A stretch of 64,000 nt of DNA from Paenibacillus sp. J31TS4 (GTDB taxonomy: Bacteria; Bacillota; Bacilli; Paenibacillales; NBRC-103111): positions 124,001 to 188,000 of the forward strand of contig NZ_BOSI01000003.1 in the NCBI RefSeq assembly GCF_018403265.1, read 5' to 3'. The notes below the pieces were generated by a model. The model saw nothing but the letters and a program-made list of their open reading frames with translations. It searched no databases and was not told the origin of the DNA. Shown here one piece after another: positions 60,125 to 64,000 of this stretch (positions within the stretch are counted from its first letter, which is position 1; each line of letters begins with the position of its first letter). Made by a program: the position numbers and the translations under genes.

Positions 60125-61729
60125 ATGAACCAAGACCATCAAAAACAAAAGAATAGAGGGAGAGATTTAGCCTTGAACAAGACATTTTTCAAAAAAATGT
60201 CCGGTATTCTGGCTGCCATGATGATCATCGCTATGCTGACACCAGTCATAGCGCTCGGCTCTGGCCTGGCTGGCCTGAAGCTCGATACTGACGGCAAGTC
60301 CGTTACGGGACAAGTTTACTTTGACGGTGACGTAGGCAAAGATGTTTACGGCACTGGCAAGCCGGTTTCCCTGGACGTCTACTATGACGGCAAAAAGGTA
60401 TCCGCCTTAAGTGCTACATATGCCACTTACCTGAACGACAAGTATTACTACAATGTATCCAAAGTACTCGATAGCACTTATAGCTGGATCGAACTGCGTT
60501 ACCAAGACACGGTCCTCGGCTCTGTCTACAGAGCGGATACCCCGGGTGGCCCTGGTGGAAGCGGTGGCGGTGGTGGTATCTCCACCGACATTATCGACTC
60601 CAACGGCAAGGCTGACGCTACAAAGCTCGCCGACCTGCTGAAGTCGAACGTTAACGCTCAGCTCAAGATCGTCAGCGACTTCGTTCTTCTGCCGGCTTCC
60701 GCGCTGCTGAATGGCGAAACGCTGAAGGTGTACAACGACGACGCCTCCTTCACGCTTCCTCTGAAAGCTCTCAAGCTGGAAGAGCTTGCGAAATCCATGG
60801 GCGTCGAGCTCAAGGATCTGTGGATCCGCGTTGAGCTGAAGAAAGTAACCGGCGACGGTCTGGTTGCTCTGCAGGATGCTGCGAAAGCACAAGGCAAGAC
60901 CCTGCGTTCGAACGCTATCAACTTCAAATTATCGGCAGAAGCCAACGGCCAAACGACAGCCATCACTTCGTTCGGTACTTCTTATGCACAGCGCACCATC
61001 ACCCTGAGCGACGGCACGACCATCACTCCGGCTACTACGACGGGCGCTCTGTATGACGAGTCCAACAAGTCGTTCTCCTTCGTTCCGTCGACATTCGATG
61101 CGAAAGAAGTGACGATGCAAAGCACGGGTGCCAGCATCTATGTAGCAGTGGAATCGTCGGTCTCCTTCACGGACATCGCCAACCACTGGGGCAAGTCCTA
61201 CATCCAACTGCTTGCTAGCAAGCTGGTTGTCGATGGCTACGAAGATGGAACCTTCGGTCCGGAGCGTAACGTAACGCGTGCGGAATTTGCCGCCCTGCTG
61301 ACTCGCGCTCTTGGCCTGAAAGCTGCGGTATCCGACACCACTTACTTCACTGACGTAACGGCCGGTCAATGGTATGCGGGCATCGTCTCCGCGGCAGCCC
61401 AAACCGGTATCGTAGACGGTTACGAGGACGGCACGTTCCGTCCGAACGCCCCCATTGCGCGTGAAGAGCTGGCTGCCATGGTCGTTCGCGCTCTGGACTT
61501 TGCAGGCAAGGAAGTGACTGTCTCCGCAGGGGAAGTTCAATCCTACCTGGCTAAGTTCACAGACGCCGGCGCCATCGTATGGGGCCAAAAAGAACTGGCT
61601 GCTGCCGTGAAGTCCGGACTGGTTGACGGCGTAACGGACACGACGCTGGTGCCTCGCGCCAACGCAACTCGTGCTCAAGCGTCCGCTCTGCTGGCTCGCT
61701 TCCTGGGTAACGCCGGGTTCATCAACTAA
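60125..61729 (+). CDS. S-layer-type protein with three C-terminal SLH domains
   Basis: A 534-residue exported protein. The N-terminus has a long basic n-region and a hydrophobic signal (MSGILAAMMIIAMLTPVIAL). A mature domain with a Gly-rich linker (about 140-150) is followed by three SLH domains from about 345 (FTDIANHWGKSYIQLLASKL; FTDVTAGQWYAGIVSAAAQT; FTDAGAIVWGQKELAAAVKS, with VDGYEDGTFGP and VTRAEFAALLTRAL). SLH domains bind pyruvylated secondary cell-wall polymer. The ATG has a perfect AAAGGAGGTGA site; a TTG 16 codons on has a second, weaker site. Strong terminator follows. It lies beside the ligase-like gene, so it is the obvious candidate acceptor of the glycan. Confidence 0.88.
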   Translation: MNQDHQKQKNRGRDLALNKTFFKKMSGILAAMMIIAMLTPVIALGSGLAGLKLDTDGKSVTGQVYFDGDVGKDVYGTGKPVSLDVYYDGKKVSALSATYATYLNDKYYYNVSKVLDSTYSWIELRYQDTVLGSVYRADTPGGPGGSGGGGGISTDIIDSNGKADATKLADLLKSNVNAQLKIVSDFVLLPASALLNGETLKVYNDDASFTLPLKALKLEELAKSMGVELKDLWIRVELKKVTGDGLVALQDAAKAQGKTLRSNAINFKLSAEANGQTTAITSFGTSYAQRTITLSDGTTITPATTTGALYDESNKSFSFVPSTFDAKEVTMQSTGASIYVAVESSVSFTDIANHWGKSYIQLLASKLVVDGYEDGTFGPERNVTRAEFAALLTRALGLKAAVSDTTYFTDVTAGQWYAGIVSAAAQTGIVDGYEDGTFRPNAPIAREELAAMVVRALDFAGKEVTVSAGEVQSYLAKFTDAGAIVWGQKELAAAVKSGLVDGVTDTTLVPRANATRAQASALLARFLGNAGFIN

Positions 61730-61737
61730 GGTTGACC

Positions 61738-61772
61738 AAAAGCCTGTATCCTTCGGGATACAGGCTTTTTTG
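61738..61772 (+). terminator. Terminator of the S-layer-type gene
   Basis: Arms AAAAGCCTGTATCC and GGGATACAGGCTTTT with a TTC loop and six T. Confidence 0.93.
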
Positions 61773-61819
61773 ATTTGTGCTTGAGTGGGTCTGGGAAGCA
61801 CCTCAAGGTGGTCTTTACG

Positions 61820-61851
61820 AAGAAAAGCCTCCCGATGGGAGGCTTTGTTTA
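61820..61851 (-). terminator. Terminator of the 61881-62927 gene
   Basis: Arms AAAGCCTCCC and GGGAGGCTTT with a short loop, 30 bp beyond the stop codon on the minus strand, with TTTTC on that side. Confidence 0.75.
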
Positions 61852-61880
61852 GAATACCCGATCGTTCAAATGCTGGATGT

Positions 61881-62927
61881 TTATTGGGACAAGGAACTCA
61901 GAACCTGCTGCATTTGCTGCGATTTGATCTGCTCGTAGCCCGCCTTTATCTCTTCGACGACCGAAGGGTCATAGCCGCTGGAAAGGAGCTTGCCTTCCAG
62001 TTCGCTGCAGAGGCTGGCCACTTGGCTATCATAGGACGAAAGCATGGCTTGCCCTTGCGCCATGAGGCCGAGCTTTTCTTTGCCGCTGTCCGCACTCTGG
62101 AATTGGCTCAAGAGCGAGTGAAACTCCGCTTCCGCTCGTCCCTGCAGAGCCTGGAGATTCGCTTGAGTCTGGCCAACTAGGCTATCATAGGAAGGCTTGC
62201 TGCCCTCGCCGGCGGAAGAAGAACCTCCACCGCTTGAGCCTCCCCCTGCCGGTCCGGATGAAGCACCCGGATTGCTCGGTGTCGGAGTCGGGGACGGAGC
62301 CGTTTGGGAATCGCCTGGCTTGGTGCCTCCCGGTTGGGTCTCGACAGGCTTGGTTTCGTCCTTCGGCAGCTGTGCCGACGTGGCGCGAATGGCGAAAGTC
62401 TCCTGGTCCCAGGCAATGGTCATCCCAAGCAGCTCGGAGAGAAACCGAATCGGAACATACAGGGTGTCGTTGTAGAGGAAGCCCAGCTTCTTTCCAACAC
62501 CCGTTTTGTCTACTCCGTCCACTACGTATTGAATGGGCTCCCAGTAGACCTGCAGCGCGGTAGGGACCATGTCCCAAGCCGGTGCCGGCTTAGTCCCGTT
62601 TACCAGCCGGTTCACGAGATACTCCTCGATTTGCTTCTTTTCCAGCACCGTCGGCGCTTTCAGTGTAACGGTATACGTCTCTTGATCCCAGCCAACCGCC
62701 TTGTTCAAAGCATAGGCCGCAAACCGGAGAGGCACATAGGTCGTTCCCTCGTAAATCATGCCCTCTTGTCCAGCTTCCGGCTGCAGCTTCTTTCCGTCAA
62801 AGTTGTATTGAAGCGGAGCATAATAGACATCCACGCCAACGCTCGTTTGGTTGGCGGAAGCCGGGAGCGCCGAGCCGCATAGGAGCAGCACGCCCAACAG
62901 AAGCAGCACAAACTTATTTCTTTTCAT
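61881..62927 (-). CDS. Secreted stalk-domain protein with Ser/Gly-rich linker
   Basis: A 348-residue exported protein. Signal peptide (NKFVLLLLGVLLLCGSALPA), then two stalk-domain modules (about 30-95, TTYVPLRFAAYALNKAVGWD; about 120-185, TLYVPIRFLSELLGMTIAWD). A Pro/Gly/Ser-rich linker (about 190-240) and a helical C-terminal region (about 245-348) follow. ATG after GAAGAGGGATCC. Function unknown; lies 52 bp from another low-complexity membrane protein and is probably co-transcribed with it. Confidence 0.75.
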   Translation of the reverse strand: MKRNKFVLLLLGVLLLCGSALPASANQTSVGVDVYYAPLQYNFDGKKLQPEAGQEGMIYEGTTYVPLRFAAYALNKAVGWDQETYTVTLKAPTVLEKKQIEEYLVNRLVNGTKPAPAWDMVPTALQVYWEPIQYVVDGVDKTGVGKKLGFLYNDTLYVPIRFLSELLGMTIAWDQETFAIRATSAQLPKDETKPVETQPGGTKPGDSQTAPSPTPTPSNPGASSGPAGGGSSGGGSSSAGEGSKPSYDSLVGQTQANLQALQGRAEAEFHSLLSQFQSADSGKEKLGLMAQGQAMLSSYDSQVASLCSELEGKLLSSGYDPSVVEEIKAGYEQIKSQQMQQVLSSLSQ

Positions 62928-62979
62928 GGATCCCTCTTCACCCTTCCATCTGGTTCGTCCAACTTGCCGGTTATCAATC

Positions 62980-63699
62980 CTACTGGATTCCCATTTGCTT
63001 TTTGCTGTCCTGATAGCTTTTGCCCTGGCTTAATCCTAGCTTGGCGGCAATCTGGATCAGCTGATCGTATTCGTCTTCGGTCAGCTTTTGAAGGATGATC
63101 TTCTTGGCCGCCTTCTTCTCTTCCAGCGACAGCCCATCGCCCGCCAGCTGCATGAACAGCTTCATATCCTCCGAGCTTAACCGCTTCAAGAAGACGGACG
63201 TGATCATCGTCTTCTCCTTCAAACTAATCTGCTCCTGCGCCTTGGCCGCCTTATCCGTCGAGACGGTTCCGTCATAACCGCTCGAAGAAGAGCCGGGTGG
63301 AGACGAAGGGGCTGACGAGCCAGGAGTAGGAGACGCGGGAGAAGCGGAGCCCGGAACGCCGGATGAGCTTCCACTGCCCGCCTCAGCCTTTTGCTGGCCC
63401 ACTTCCGCCGGCTGCCCCGAAGGAGAACCCGCTCCCCCCGCAGCATTCCCTTTTGGTGTCGGCTGGCCCCCTGCTTCGATGCCTGGCTGCCCTCCTACCC
63501 CTGCTTCGGCTCCCTTGCCCGCCACCTTGCCCGTGGGAGAGGCGGTTGTCGACGGCAGAGCTGGCATATCGCCCGCCACTGCCTTCAGTACCTGCTTCAC
63601 CGCAAGATCCATGGCCAGATATCCGGCCAGCAGAAGGACCACCAAGGCGATCCCGATTCCCAAGACGAGCTTCTTCGGAAACCCTTTACGTTTGCGCAT
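62980..63699 (-). CDS. Membrane-anchored low-complexity protein of unknown function
   Basis: A 239-residue protein: N-terminal basic stretch and a transmembrane helix (LVLGIGIALVVLLLAGYLAM), a long Gly/Ser/Pro/Ala linker (about 50-145), and a helical C-terminal domain (about 150-239, LKEKTMITSVFLKRLSSEDM, LTEDEYDQLIQIAAKLGL). I chose ATG at 63699 (GAGAGG upstream) over ATG at 63732, which has none. The C-terminal domain resembles that of other Paenibacillus surface-region proteins, but I cannot name it. Confidence 0.6.
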   Translation of the reverse strand: MRKRKGFPKKLVLGIGIALVVLLLAGYLAMDLAVKQVLKAVAGDMPALPSTTASPTGKVAGKGAEAGVGGQPGIEAGGQPTPKGNAAGGAGSPSGQPAEVGQQKAEAGSGSSSGVPGSASPASPTPGSSAPSSPPGSSSSGYDGTVSTDKAAKAQEQISLKEKTMITSVFLKRLSSEDMKLFMQLAGDGLSLEEKKAAKKIILQKLTEDEYDQLIQIAAKLGLSQGKSYQDSKKQMGIQ

Positions 63700-63752
63700 A
63701 TTGATTTCAGCCTCTCTACCTTTTTTCCTCATAATGACTGGACAACGGGTGA

Positions 63753-64000
63753 CTAGGACACATTTTGGTAGGTGGGAACAATGTGCTTCACGGCCTCACG
63801 GAGAAGCCCGGCATCAGCGGTTAGCGCCTTTTCAAGCGTCTTGATGGCAAAATCCACTTCTGCCTTCGGAATGCCTGACGGCTTGCCGACAAAGATCCGG
63901 TTATGCCTGGTCGACGTTAGCCCTTCCTCCTGCGTAAGCAGCTCCTCATACAACTTTTCGCCGGGGCGAATGCCGGAAAACGCGATTTCGATGTCTTCGC
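63753..64000 (-). CDS. Nucleotide-sugar epimerase/dehydratase (CapD/FlaA1-like), C-terminal fragment
   Basis: Partial gene running off the right edge. The end reads [20 protein letters not shown] followed by [20 protein letters not shown], the conserved end of polysaccharide-biosynthesis SDR enzymes that make 4,6-dehydrated UDP-sugars. It stops at a TAG at 63753-63755. It suggests the glycan region continues beyond the window. Confidence 0.8.
   Translation of the reverse strand, partial: EDIEIAFSGIRPGEKLYEELLTQEEGLTSTRHNRIFVGKPSGIPKAEVDFAIKTLEKALTADAGLLREAVKHIVPTYQNVS

Overview
The window looks like a chromosomal segment of a GC-rich member of the Paenibacillaceae (Paenibacillus or a close relative). 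Supporting signs are strong AGGAGG-type ribosome binding sites with frequent GTG/TTG starts, several copper-amine-oxidase-N-like 'stalk' domain surface proteins, SLH-domain proteins, the sporulation gene cmpA, and a Bacillus-like alr-ndoAI-ndoA-tex-sprT-tRNA neighbourhood. This assignment is inferred from gene content; no 16S gene is present.

Layout. 0-6.1 kb: a minus-strand carbohydrate operon with a PRD/EIIB/EIIA regulator, an ascorbate-type PTS (EIIA, EIIB, EIIC), a phosphotriesterase-fold enzyme likely to be a sugar-lactone (phosphate) hydrolase, and the start of a creatininase-family enzyme. A ~287-bp palindromic unit duplicated in tandem interrupts it. 6.4-11.7 kb: a minus-strand catabolic operon (class III aminotransferase, TIM-barrel amidohydrolase, IlvD/Edd dehydratase) divergent from an IclR regulator, with matching palindromes in the shared promoter region. 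12.1-18.8 kb: a minus-strand locus with a Gfo/Idh/MocA oxidoreductase, an SDR, a Tat-exported beta-helix protein, a GntR regulator fused to a solute-binding-protein domain, and a TatA homologue. It is headed by a consensus promoter that contains a cre site. 19-23.9 kb: an MFS exporter, a stalk-domain trypsin-like protease, and a ywnA-ywnB-like pair.

23.9-33.0 kb is a conserved housekeeping block: five tRNAs (Leu, Lys, Glu, Ser, Asn), sprT-like, cmpA on the opposite strand, tex, the ndoA/ndoAI toxin-antitoxin pair, alr, and a YdcC-like lipoprotein with a 14-residue tandem repeat. 33.4-41.1 kb carries a phosphotransferase, a stalk-domain protein with six 16-residue YSTSTMW-type repeats, an SLH-S9 peptidase fusion, a Pro/Ala-rich repeat membrane protein and a PfkB kinase.

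41.2-64 kb is a cell-surface glycan region. It holds an LtaS-like sulfatase-fold enzyme, a polyprenyl-phosphate sugar transferase, several GT2 enzymes, the complete dTDP-rhamnose set (rmlA, C, B, D), a GT2-GT4 fusion, a methyltransferase with a long coiled coil, an ABC glycan exporter (Wzt with C-terminal domain, Wzm), an O-antigen-ligase-like protein with a TPR tail, and an SLH S-layer-type protein. Two stalk/low-complexity proteins and the end of a nucleotide-sugar epimerase follow. Much of 41.2-57.4 kb is visibly AT-rich against GC-rich flanks, suggesting transfer. Together the genes fit an ABC-dependent surface glycan, plausibly an S-layer O-glycosylation (slg) locus: precursor synthesis, assembly on a lipid carrier, methyl-capping and export, then ligation to the SLH protein.
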